A stretch of 64,000 nt of DNA from assembly GCF_003590335.1 (NCBI RefSeq), contig NZ_MIET01000026.1:62001-126000 (forward strand), read 5' to 3'. Shown here piece by piece: positions 1 through 8,615 of this stretch. Each line of letters starts with the position of its first letter. Position 1 is the stretch's first letter. Made by a program: the position numbers and the translations under genes. The DNA comes from Pseudoalteromonas sp. MSK9-3 (GTDB lineage: Bacteria; Pseudomonadota; Gammaproteobacteria; Enterobacterales; Alteromonadaceae). The notes below the pieces were generated by a model. That model was not told the DNA's origin and searched no databases. It saw nothing but the letters and a program-made list of their open reading frames with translations.

Positions 1-357
1 ATACACAATATCAAACTGTTGCGTGTTACTATCGCCAAAATGACAAACATCATCACACACAAATGTAGCGTTTAAGCCAAGCTGTTTGTTTAATATTTTT
101 GCTTCGTCAATTGCAGAAGAAGACAAGTCGACGCCTGTCACCGTTGCACCGAGTCGTGCGAGCGACAGAGAGTCTTGCCCAAAATGGCACTGTAAATGGA
201 GTATACTTTTTCCACTCACGTTACCTAGCTGATTAATTTCAATATCATTGAGCGATGATTGACCTTGTAAAAAGCTGGCAACATCATAAAACTTTGATTT
301 TACGTGCAGCGTAGTCCGCTTATTCCAAGTTTCTTTATTAATATCTAAATAGTTCAT
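1..357 (-). CDS. class I SAM-dependent methyltransferase (C-terminal part outside window)
   Basis: Reading on the minus strand from the ATG at 357, the frame stays open to the left edge, so only the first 119 codons are present. The segment contains a typical Rossmann motif I (LHLQCHFGQDS, near residues 53-63) followed by the acidic end of strand 2 (TGVDLS), which are the S-adenosylmethionine binding elements of class I methyltransferases. The methyl acceptor cannot be told from this part. The next gene to the right is on the same strand with a gap of about 120 bases, so co-transcription is possible but not shown. Family is fairly sure; substrate unknown. Confidence 0.75.
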   Translation of the reverse strand, partial: MNYLDINKETWNKRTTLHVKSKFYDVASFLQGQSSLNDIEINQLGNVSGKSILHLQCHFGQDSLSLARLGATVTGVDLSSSAIDEAKILNKQLGLNATFVCDDVCHFGDSNTQQFDIVY

Positions 358-481
358 ACTCGACTCGTTGGCGCTGTTATGACTCAGAGCTGCTATGTTT
401 ATAGCTCAACTCATACATGTTTCTCAGCTTAAAATAGTCAAAAACCAAAAAAGCACCAACTATTTGCGATAAACCAACAAT

Positions 482-871
482 TTAGGAACACGTAGTTTTT
501 GCACATAAACGATAATTGCGAATATGGCATGCAATAATAAGCCCTGACCCTACCACCGTCATAATACGCTCCATCAGCTCACCTAAAAGGTCATGACCAA
601 ATACCACCGCAAATACTAAGCACGCTAACCCAGCAATTCCCACAATTAATACATGCCATGCTTTGTGCCGCTTACATCCAATACTCAGTGCAACAAGGCT
701 TATCACTAAAGCGATACACACTAACAATTGATGAACTGACTCGTCTGCCAAAAACTGCAACCCAATCGCTGGTACTAACAGCAGCATTAAGGGTAAAAAT
801 ATGCAATGGAGAATACATAACATTGACACACCGATTGCTGCTTGGTCCATCCGTTTTTGTGGAAATTTCAT
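482..871 (-). CDS. MerC-family membrane protein
   Basis: A 129-residue inner-membrane protein with about four hydrophobic segments and a CILHC motif in the first segment (about residues 19-23), which matches the Cys pair of MerC-type metal transporters. I take the ATG at 871 because it has a GAGG ribosome site nine bases upstream; a TTG two codons earlier is also open. In mercury operons MerC moves Hg(II), but no merA, merT, merP or merR is nearby. It lies downstream of a His-rich AztD-like lipoprotein gene with a Zur-type operator, so a role in zinc uptake or homeostasis is more likely here. That role is inference. A minus-strand terminator sits between the two genes. Confidence 0.75.
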   Translation of the reverse strand: MKFPQKRMDQAAIGVSMLCILHCIFLPLMLLLVPAIGLQFLADESVHQLLVCIALVISLVALSIGCKRHKAWHVLIVGIAGLACLVFAVVFGHDLLGELMERIMTVVGSGLIIACHIRNYRLCAKTTCS

Positions 872-930
872 TCGCAACTAGCCTCTTTCGTCTTAGATAT
901 TTTACTCGCCTTAACGCTTTATATAACGTA

Positions 931-951
931 AAAAAGCCCGCAGTGCGGGCT
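931..951 (-). terminator. intrinsic terminator between AztD-like and MerC-family genes
   Basis: A 7-bp perfect stem (agcccgc/gcgggct) with a 3-base loop, followed on the minus strand by a run of Ts. It lies between the stop of the AztD-like gene and the start of the MerC-family gene, so it should end or attenuate transcription before MerC. Confidence 0.7.
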
Positions 952-997
952 AAACGTCAGGGTTAAGAATCGTCTCTTGTTAAATCAGTTTTTCTAC

Positions 998-2353
998 TTA
1001 ATGTTCGTGCTCGTGTGCTTCATCTGCAATACCTAACCAGACCACATTTTTTGGCACGACATCTAACTCAAAGGTATGCGCAAATTCACCACTTTCTAAG
1101 TCAATGGCGAGAATGTGTTGGTTAATGGGATCAGTTACATAAGCCACTTGCTGTGATTGTGAAAGCGTCATGGTAAAACCATGTTCAGCTGGCATCTGTG
1201 CTAAATCAGCGGCCGTTACCGTAATGTTATGTGCCAGTTCCCAGTGGTATTCGTTATCATGTGTATGGCCTTCAAACACGGAAACAACACCAGCACTGTC
1301 CATCAATACAACATGCTCGCCTTCAGCACTGAAGTAAGCTGCGCTTAATCGCGCATCGTCACTGGCTTGCCATTCAATCTTTTCTACTGAACTGTTGCTT
1401 GGGTCAATGGCGTACACCGCAGTGCGGCTGCTGCCAATAAACAAATCCTTTTCAGGGTGGCCGCGTAACATGCCAATTCGCTCACCTTCAGCAAATCCAG
1501 CTGGATTCATGATTTTTTCATGAGTAAAGGCATTATCGTGGGTATCAATCATCACCACACCATCGGCACAAGCAAACGCCACCAGCTCACTACTTTGTGC
1601 GCTGCCATGCAAACTTGGGCAAGCTACATCAAATACTTTGTCTTGGTCAAAATGGTCTCCATGACCATGAAATAAACCGATTTGGCTTGGTAAAGTCGAG
1701 CTGCTTTGCTCATCACGAATGGTGCTTATTAAGTATTCGCCAACTGTTTGCATCGCACCATGTTGGTATGTGCTGTAATCAAGCGTTGCAAAATCACGGT
1801 CGTTGTTGGTGATGTTCGACTCATTAAATACCATTACTTGCGCATTTTCTGCGGTGTCTTTATCACCATCAAAGAACACAACACTGTTGTGCTTACCCGC
1901 GTTTACGTGGGTCGGTTTAACCCCTTGTAATGCAAACTCAACAAGGCTTGGGGCTTGTTCATAAGGGTGTAAGTGATCTCCATGATCTTCTTGCCATACG
2001 CCCCCATCAACAAATTCAACCATACCCGCATCACGCTGTACCGCCATAACGTAGCGATGGTGTTCAGTGGCATATAAATATTGTGGATACCCAGTAATGC
2101 CAATGCTATCTAAATGTTCACCATCTTTTGCAGATAGGACGGCAAGCACATTGCTATCAAACGTAGACACAACCAAACGACCTTCAGTACTCACCTCGGT
2201 ATGGCCGTGATCATCATCAGTTGAACCTGAGCCACCAGGTTGTTCTTGTGTAGTCGGTGTTTCTACTGGTGTTAGCGTATGCTTTGTATCGCCACACGCT
2301 GAAGTTAATGCTGCAGCAACAAGCGTTGCTAATAACTTTAATTTTATATTCAT
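998..2353 (-). CDS. AztD-like His-rich beta-propeller lipoprotein (zinc binding, putative)
   Basis: About 451 residues. The N-terminus is a lipoprotein signal (hydrophobic stretch ending LTSAC). A Thr/Pro/Gly/Ser linker with DDDHGH follows, then a repetitive beta-propeller-like body. His-rich patches occur in the body (EDHGDHLHPYE), at FHGHGDH, at EGHTHDNEYHWE and at the very C-terminus (HEHEH). This arrangement resembles AztD, the periplasmic zinc metallochaperone of the AztABC importer. No aztABC or znuABC is in the window. A GTG three codons upstream (2362) is an alternative start; the ATG at 2353 fits the signal peptide better. The perfect Zur-type palindrome 79 bases upstream supports control by zinc shortage. 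Zinc binding is inferred from the His clusters and operator. Confidence 0.7.
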   Translation of the reverse strand: MNIKLKLLATLVAAALTSACGDTKHTLTPVETPTTQEQPGGSGSTDDDHGHTEVSTEGRLVVSTFDSNVLAVLSAKDGEHLDSIGITGYPQYLYATEHHRYVMAVQRDAGMVEFVDGGVWQEDHGDHLHPYEQAPSLVEFALQGVKPTHVNAGKHNSVVFFDGDKDTAENAQVMVFNESNITNNDRDFATLDYSTYQHGAMQTVGEYLISTIRDEQSSSTLPSQIGLFHGHGDHFDQDKVFDVACPSLHGSAQSSELVAFACADGVVMIDTHDNAFTHEKIMNPAGFAEGERIGMLRGHPEKDLFIGSSRTAVYAIDPSNSSVEKIEWQASDDARLSAAYFSAEGEHVVLMDSAGVVSVFEGHTHDNEYHWELAHNITVTAADLAQMPAEHGFTMTLSQSQQVAYVTDPINQHILAIDLESGEFAHTFELDVVPKNVVWLGIADEAHEHEH

Positions 2354-2431
2354 TGTCGCCACTGTCTAAAGAATCTATTTGAACGTAAATAATTCATGAG
2401 AGAGTACATTGACTCTCTGCCTTGATTTGAA

Positions 2432-2446
2432 TGTTATATTATAACA
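2432..2446. promoter_or_regulatory. Zur-type operator (TGTTATATTATAACA)
   Basis: A perfect 7-1-7 palindrome, TGTTATA-T-TATAACA, about 79 bases before the AztD-like start. It matches the core of the gammaproteobacterial Zur consensus (TGTTATAATATAACA). Zur represses zinc-uptake genes when zinc is plentiful. Binding is inferred from sequence only. Confidence 0.75.
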
Positions 2447-2567
2447 AAACATAATTGCAAGTAGTTCTTTTGGTAACGAGCCCAGTAGAATTAAAAGAAA
2501 AGATATAAAAACAAAAAAAATACAAAAAAAACATTCCATTTACAATGTAAATAGGTACACTGAACTG

Positions 2568-2728
2568 AGTGCTGAATTATGCGCAGAAGGAATTGGCATC
2601 ATGAAACTGAAAAACGTAAAACTCCAAATCAAAGGAACGCTCTTAATTAAGATGACTGAGTGTGTTTCCTTGAACACCTTTATTTGTGTCTAATTACAGA
2701 TAAAGTCTCCGTTTACTAATTCAGCACT
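2568..2728. repeat. 12-bp perfect inverted repeat bounding a 161-bp segment
   Basis: AGTGCTGAATTA at 2568-2579 is repeated inverted as TAATTCAGCACT at 2717-2728. The segment between holds a 30-codon ORF. There is no obvious target duplication at the edges. It could be a small mobile-element relic, a long-range RNA stem or coincidence. Confidence 0.4.
2601..2693 (+). CDS. possible small peptide, 30 residues
   Basis: An ATG ORF preceded by AAGGA 12 bases upstream, followed 61 bases after its stop by a strong plus-strand terminator. The peptide begins MKLKNVKLQ, is basic at the N-terminus and ends CVSLNTFICV with two Cys. It could be a leader peptide, a small secreted peptide or a chance ORF in a small-RNA gene. 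No family recognised. Confidence 0.25.
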   Translation: MKLKNVKLQIKGTLLIKMTECVSLNTFICV

Positions 2729-2754
2729 AATATGATTTTTATCAGAAATACCCA

Positions 2755-2775
2755 GCGCCACGTTTATCGTGGCGC
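2755..2775 (+). terminator. intrinsic terminator in the region upstream of the GltB-like gene
   Basis: GCGCCACG, loop TTTAT, CGTGGCGC: a perfect 8-bp GC-rich stem followed by a T-rich tract. It implies a short plus-strand transcript upstream, although the only ORF there is 30 codons long. Confidence 0.7.
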
Positions 2776-3146
2776 ATTTCTTTGCTTTGATTTTCTTTTT
2801 ACTCAACAAAACAGATTAGCTGACTTCGCATATTCAATCGTTTATCTAAACCTGTATCGTATAATCATCATCCAACCTTGCTCCTCGCGATCTTATACAT
2901 GAAAAAAATTCAGCCTATGTAAAATGCTATTAACAGCACAAAAATAAACGTCTTCAAACAAATAGTTAACATTTAGAGCCCTCTGAATTTCAATAAACAG
3001 CCCCAAAGCAAAAGAGAATACAAATATTTATCATTTGCATAAATATGCATTGAATATTAGTTTGGATGACCTGCTTAAAAAATGTGTAGTTCAAATTAAG
3101 TGCTTGTTATGCAATGAACTCACCCGTTTAGTAAATTGGGTACTCA
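2776..3146. other. gene-free stretch upstream of the GltB-like gene
   Basis: AT-rich sequence without a convincing ORF or RNA. It must hold the promoter of the GltB-like/diflavin pair, but I cannot pick out -35/-10 elements with confidence. Confidence 0.4.
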
Positions 3147-6100
3147 ATGAAAAGATATTTATTTGATAGAAATTTAGAGCATTCGAGCTGTGGCGTTGGG
3201 TTTATTACCCATAAAAAAAGCGAACAAACACACCAACTGCTAGAGCATGCTCACCAAGCACTTTGCCGTATACCTCACAGAGGCGGTATGAATGCACAAG
3301 GCATTGGTGATGGTGCTGGGGTTAATATTGACTTGTCACTTAACTTTTTCAAAAAAGTAACCGGCAACGCCACATTACAACTCGGTGAATTTGGGGTAGC
3401 CAACTTTTTTTACCCCAAAGAACTTACGCACCACAACAAAGCCACTCAATTAATTGAAAAAACACTCTCGACGTATAATTTACCCATTGTCACATTTCGC
3501 ACCATCACAACCGATGAAACCGTGCTTAATCGCGCCAGCCAGCAAGCGCAACTCCAAATCAAACAAGTCGTTTTTTTAAAACCAAGCCAGTGTGATAGTC
3601 AAACTCAGTTTGAAAAACAGATCCATCAAGCGCTTCACGACATCGAACATGTGGCTTTTACTGATCCTGAACTCAGTGGACTCTATCCCTTGTCGATGAG
3701 CAGCCGTACCCAAGTACTGAAAGGCCGTTTAAATAGCTGGGAAGTGATCCCTTATTTTACCGATCTAAGTGACGTAGATCATCAAGTTCATACGTTATTC
3801 TTTCACACTCGGTTTTCAACTAATACCGCACCAAACCCAATGTTTGCGCAACCTTTTAGACGAATGGCCCACAATGGCGAGCTTAATACCGACCGAAAAA
3901 ACCGCCTAAGTGAAGACGCAATCGCCAAGTCGCAAAATAAAAAAATCATTACCCCAAATGGACAATCAGACTCAGCGCGTTTAGACCAAACATTAGAAAG
4001 GCGAGTAATCGAAGACAACTTAGAGATTGATGTCGCCGCATTAGCCATGATGCCGCCTGCTTGGGAGAATGACAGCGATTTGCCACCCTCAGTGAGGAAT
4101 ATGCTTGAATATTTCTCTTTATACGAAGAGAAAAATGACGGCCCCGCAGCACTCATTTTTGGTGACGGGGTTAAGGTAGGCGCACGACTCGATAGACTCG
4201 GACTACGGCCGTTACGAAGTGTTGAGACATCTGACTATTTGGTCGTGATGAGTGAAGCAGGTCAAATAGATTTTGACCCTAGCGACATCATACGCCGCGG
4301 CCGCATTGAAGCCGGTGGCATGATTGTATTTGACCATAGCACCGGAGAAATTAAAGAAACCCAGCAAATTTTAGAACACTTAGCTAAACAGCAAGATTAC
4401 GCCGCGCTACTGACCCAAGCAAGGGTTAACTTATCCGACTTGCCGATACCGCAATTACAAGCAGTAAAGCAACGTTCTTCACTGAGTACCAGCGCACAAC
4501 ATGTGGCATTTAGCTTAAATCAAGAAAGCTTTAAATTTATGCTCGATCCCATGTTATTAAATGGGGCAGAAAAAATTTCTGCCATGGGCTATGGCTTAGC
4601 TCCGAATGCCCTCAACAAAGATGAAGGCGGCCTATCTCGATACTTTAGCCAACGGTTTGCGCAAGTAACCAACCCGCCGCTCGACAGCATTCGTGAAACT
4701 GATGGTATGACACTGCGTGTGGCACTGGGTCCAAAACCCAATATTAGCCCAAATAGCCATAAACAAATTGTATTAGACTCTCCTATTTTAATGCCACAAC
4801 ACCTGCTTGCCCTTGAAAAGCAAAGTGCATTACGTATTAAGACCTTACCTCTATTGTTCAACATAGACTTACACAACAGCAATGAACATAGACTGCTTGA
4901 TGCCCTAGAAACCCTCACGGATCTCGCTGAGCAACAAGCCCGCGAACAAGTCGATATTATCGTTTTAAGCGACGAGCACATTTCACATAGCCAAGCCGCT
5001 ATTCCGGCATTACTAGCCGTCGCCAAAATTAATCAACGGCTGATAAGTCGAGGGCTACGCTTTACCACCAGCCTTGTTTGCCATACCGGACAAGCAGTGA
5101 GTACACACGATATCGCATGTCTGCTTGGCTTTGGAGCCTCTGCGGTATGCCCACTCACGGTATTAAATCGTGCTACAGAGTTATTCGATAGCCCAACCAA
5201 TGTGCAGTCAGCCATACTGAAATTTAAAAAGGCCGCTGAAAAAGCCTTAATGAAAACCATGGGCAAATTTGGCTTATGTACTGTAGAAAGCTATATTGGC
5301 GGTGAATTTTTCGAAGCCAACTTTATAGATACCCATGACCCAGCTTTAAAAGCTATTTTCCCCAATATTCACTCCCCCGTGGGAGGAGCCCAATTTAAAG
5401 ATTTGGTACAAAGCGTTGAGTACTGGCATAAAAAAGTCCCCCATGTTCAATCTGAAAACCAGATCCCTGTACTCGGGTTATTCAAAGAACGCGCTCAAGG
5501 AGCAGGTCATAGTTTTGGTATAACTGCGGTTCGTGAATACATCAATATGACTGAAGAATCGATTCAATATGTCGACGAATCACAACTTGAGTCACAAGAC
5601 CAACAAGTCATATTGCCGCAAGATGAGGGGTATCGAGATTTAGGCTACGACGCACGCAGCCCCCAGCAAATAGATGACTTTACGATCACAGATGCGTATC
5701 GTGAATTTAGTCAAAACCTTTACCTTGAACGCCAACATCGCCCCGCTGCACTGCGAGATATATTAAGCCTACCAATTCAAATCAAAGCAGATGCATCAGA
5801 GCAAACTCTTAAAGACTGCTTTAAAAACATATCAGTGTCAGGGTCATTTGCACTTGCCTTAACGGGGCTCACGGTGCACCGTGAGCGCTCCAATGACATC
5901 GCACAACATTGGCATATCGCATTCAACCCAACTGGTAACCTCCAGAGTTTAGAGGCTGCACTCATAGACGTATTTTCCAAAGATATTTTCACCCACAGCA
6001 TAGTAAACTCACATCTGACTCTTGCAGTGGTACAGGGTAGCGTACTCGATAGGCTATTAGCGAAAGTCATCCCGGCTCGAACGGCAATATCCGTAGCTAA

Positions 6101-8600
6101 GGTTCAGCCAGCACACCAAATCACCGCCGCTTTTGCTTCTGGTGCTATGAGCCATGGTGCTTTAGTCGAAAAGGCTCACCAAGCGGTAGCGCAAGGCACC
6201 AATATTGCGGGCGCAATGAGTAATTCAGGTGAAGGTGGCGAAAGTGCTTCACGGTACAACACTGTAAAAGCCAGTAAAATTAAGCAATTTGCCTCTGGCC
6301 GATTTGGTGTCTGGACAGGCTACCTTGCCGACCCAGCCTTACAAGAAATCGAAATTAAAATAGGCCAAGGCGCAAAGCCCGGCGAAGGGGGCCAACTTCC
6401 CGCACATAAAGTCAACGTACAAATAGCCGCAGCACGCGGTGGCACTCCTGGGGTTGAACTAGTCTCTCCACCACCACACCATGATACCTACTCGATTGAA
6501 GATTTAGGGCAGCTCATCCACGATGCCAAAGCAGCACGAGTCAAGGTCGTCGTTAAACTCGTTTCATCTGAAGGTATTGGTACCATTGCGGTTGGCGTTG
6601 CCAAAGCTGGCGCTGATGTTATCAATGTCGCAGGCAATACAGGCGGTACTGGGGCAGCCCAAGTGACCAGCTTGAAACACACAGGTCGGGCCGCCGATAT
6701 TGGTATTGCTGAAGTCCATCAAGCGCTCGCTGAAAACGGCTTGCGAGATAAAATAACCTTACGCTGTTCTAATGCCCACCAAACGGGCCTCGATGTGGTC
6801 AAATCGGCCATGTTAGGCGGTGATTCATTTGAGTTTGGTACTACGGCACTGATGATGCTCAAGTGCGTGATGGCTAAAAACTGCCATCAAAAATGTCCTG
6901 CGGGGCTGACAACCAACCCTGAGGTTTATCAAGGCGATCCGAGAGCATTGGCGCAATATTTTATGAATGTTGCGCACGAAACCCGAGAAATATTGGCACA
7001 CCTTGGCTATACATCTTTACGTGAGATACGCGGAAGAAGTAATCTATTACACCTCGTTGCGCATCCTATGATGGTCGGACAACTAGATATGACAGCCATG
7101 CTCGCGCCAGTAGAGCCGATAAAAATTACCGCTCCAGTGTACCTTGAAGCAAACTTTGATCACGACTCTCAGTGGCTCACGCAGCTGAAACACAACTTGT
7201 TTGATAACCAAACTGAATACTTATCTCTGCCTCCCATCGCACTGAATAACTGTAACAAAACAATCGCAGGGCAACTGGCGATTGATATAGAGCGGACCCT
7301 AAATTATCAAGTAAGCGATGCGACCATTGCCGCTCACCCTGCAATGTATAGATTGAGTAATGGCAGAGTCGTGTTAAAAAGTAATACGCTCTCGTTGCAT
7401 ACGTATGGCTCAGCTGGCCAAAGTTATGGGGCATTTTTGAACACGGGCATGCAACTGCAACATACCGGTACTTGCAATGATGGTGTAGGTAAAGGCATAA
7501 GCGGCGGTCGCATACAGATCACGAGTCCTGTTTCACACGCAAAACAACCATTAACCAACAATGTACTGATCGGCAACTTTGCATTGTTTGGGGCAACAGG
7601 TGGAGAATTGTTTATTGCAGGCCAAGCAGGCGACCGCTTTGGTGTACGCAACTCAGGTGCCGTTGCTGTGGTAGAAGGTGTTGGTGATTTTTGCTGCGAA
7701 TATATGACCAATGGCTCGGTGGTTAACTTATCTCATTACGGAAAGAATTTAGGCAATGGGATGAGTGGCGGTACCGCATATCAATACGATCCAAGCGGCA
7801 ATATTGTCACGCAGTGCAGCCAAGACAGTGTCGTCGCTTTGCGCTTAGATGAACAAACTCCCTTGTGTTTGGGCCATGAAGCCGCGCTTTTGTATCATTT
7901 AGAATGTCATATTGATGCCACCGGCTCTACGCACGCTCAATCACTGATTAATAACTGGGCTGAACACAAGGCGCATTTTTATGTCCTGATCCCAAAAACA
8001 CTCTATAGCTATCATTGCCCAAATAATATTGTGGACTCTAATGAGCGCAGAACCATGCTTGAAGAGCTCTCACAAGCTTGGGCAAACCGCCTATTAAAGG
8101 AAGCTCAAATTGCATATCAACAAAACCAAGACGACGGTAAATACCTATTTGATGGGCAATTACCTGATTACGGAGACCGAGACACCAGTCTCATTTATCA
8201 ATATGTGATCTCAGCGGGTGTATTTCATCGCGCCCATGAAGCTGCAAAAAAGTCAGCCTCACAGTCTACAGCGCTTGCTAGTGAAGACAGCGCCAAATAC
8301 TTGGTCACGACCCTTGATCGAAAGTTACAAGAAACACTGGTAAAAGATACCAAAGAGGCATTGGCCAGCTACGAAAGCGATGCGCTCAGCTGCTTACTCG
8401 CACAAAAGCGCGTGCAAGACTATAAAGACGCGTTAGAGCGCCGCGAGGTCTGGGATAGTAATGCGTTTGGTACCAGCGTTTGGATATTACATCGCGATAA
8501 CTGTGTCCAAGAGGCACTGCGCCAACATCGACCATTTGAACAACTGCTCGCGACCCATTTTTGCCATGTGCTAGTTGAAGCAATCCGCGCAACAGCATAA
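3147..8600 (+). CDS. divergent GltB-like glutamate synthase large chain, 1817 residues
   Basis: Domain order is that of glutamate synthase. A class II glutamine amidotransferase with nucleophile Cys15 (SSCGVGF) comes first, then a central domain, an FMN/synthase barrel from about residue 990 (ASGAMSHGAL, KIGQGAKPGEGGQLP, SPPPHHDTYSIEDL), and a GXGXG helix domain at about 1420-1560 (GATGGELFIAGQAGDRFGVRNSGA is split across its repeats). E. coli GltB is about 1500 residues. The excess here is an insertion of roughly 95 residues before the FMN domain (about 875-980) and a C-terminal extension of roughly 190. The usual DGG-x-x-TG in the barrel reads SNAHQTG, and the [3Fe-4S] cysteines are spaced C-x5-C-x3-C (1240, 1246, 1250) rather than C-x5-C-x4-C. 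No GltD follows; a diflavin reductase does. Glutamate synthesis is the family role, but the true reaction here is open. Confidence 0.85.
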   Translation: MKRYLFDRNLEHSSCGVGFITHKKSEQTHQLLEHAHQALCRIPHRGGMNAQGIGDGAGVNIDLSLNFFKKVTGNATLQLGEFGVANFFYPKELTHHNKATQLIEKTLSTYNLPIVTFRTITTDETVLNRASQQAQLQIKQVVFLKPSQCDSQTQFEKQIHQALHDIEHVAFTDPELSGLYPLSMSSRTQVLKGRLNSWEVIPYFTDLSDVDHQVHTLFFHTRFSTNTAPNPMFAQPFRRMAHNGELNTDRKNRLSEDAIAKSQNKKIITPNGQSDSARLDQTLERRVIEDNLEIDVAALAMMPPAWENDSDLPPSVRNMLEYFSLYEEKNDGPAALIFGDGVKVGARLDRLGLRPLRSVETSDYLVVMSEAGQIDFDPSDIIRRGRIEAGGMIVFDHSTGEIKETQQILEHLAKQQDYAALLTQARVNLSDLPIPQLQAVKQRSSLSTSAQHVAFSLNQESFKFMLDPMLLNGAEKISAMGYGLAPNALNKDEGGLSRYFSQRFAQVTNPPLDSIRETDGMTLRVALGPKPNISPNSHKQIVLDSPILMPQHLLALEKQSALRIKTLPLLFNIDLHNSNEHRLLDALETLTDLAEQQAREQVDIIVLSDEHISHSQAAIPALLAVAKINQRLISRGLRFTTSLVCHTGQAVSTHDIACLLGFGASAVCPLTVLNRATELFDSPTNVQSAILKFKKAAEKALMKTMGKFGLCTVESYIGGEFFEANFIDTHDPALKAIFPNIHSPVGGAQFKDLVQSVEYWHKKVPHVQSENQIPVLGLFKERAQGAGHSFGITAVREYINMTEESIQYVDESQLESQDQQVILPQDEGYRDLGYDARSPQQIDDFTITDAYREFSQNLYLERQHRPAALRDILSLPIQIKADASEQTLKDCFKNISVSGSFALALTGLTVHRERSNDIAQHWHIAFNPTGNLQSLEAALIDVFSKDIFTHSIVNSHLTLAVVQGSVLDRLLAKVIPARTAISVAKVQPAHQITAAFASGAMSHGALVEKAHQAVAQGTNIAGAMSNSGEGGESASRYNTVKASKIKQFASGRFGVWTGYLADPALQEIEIKIGQGAKPGEGGQLPAHKVNVQIAAARGGTPGVELVSPPPHHDTYSIEDLGQLIHDAKAARVKVVVKLVSSEGIGTIAVGVAKAGADVINVAGNTGGTGAAQVTSLKHTGRAADIGIAEVHQALAENGLRDKITLRCSNAHQTGLDVVKSAMLGGDSFEFGTTALMMLKCVMAKNCHQKCPAGLTTNPEVYQGDPRALAQYFMNVAHETREILAHLGYTSLREIRGRSNLLHLVAHPMMVGQLDMTAMLAPVEPIKITAPVYLEANFDHDSQWLTQLKHNLFDNQTEYLSLPPIALNNCNKTIAGQLAIDIERTLNYQVSDATIAAHPAMYRLSNGRVVLKSNTLSLHTYGSAGQSYGAFLNTGMQLQHTGTCNDGVGKGISGGRIQITSPVSHAKQPLTNNVLIGNFALFGATGGELFIAGQAGDRFGVRNSGAVAVVEGVGDFCCEYMTNGSVVNLSHYGKNLGNGMSGGTAYQYDPSGNIVTQCSQDSVVALRLDEQTPLCLGHEAALLYHLECHIDATGSTHAQSLINNWAEHKAHFYVLIPKTLYSYHCPNNIVDSNERRTMLEELSQAWANRLLKEAQIAYQQNQDDGKYLFDGQLPDYGDRDTSLIYQYVISAGVFHRAHEAAKKSASQSTALASEDSAKYLVTTLDRKLQETLVKDTKEALASYESDALSCLLAQKRVQDYKDALERREVWDSNAFGTSVWILHRDNCVQEALRQHRPFEQLLATHFCHVLVEAIRATA

Positions 8601-8615
8601 GTAAGGAAAAGTATT

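Noticed and set aside
4589..5026. Long antisense frames within the GltB-like gene
   Set aside because: They are opposite-strand shadows of a well-supported coding region and show no family features.
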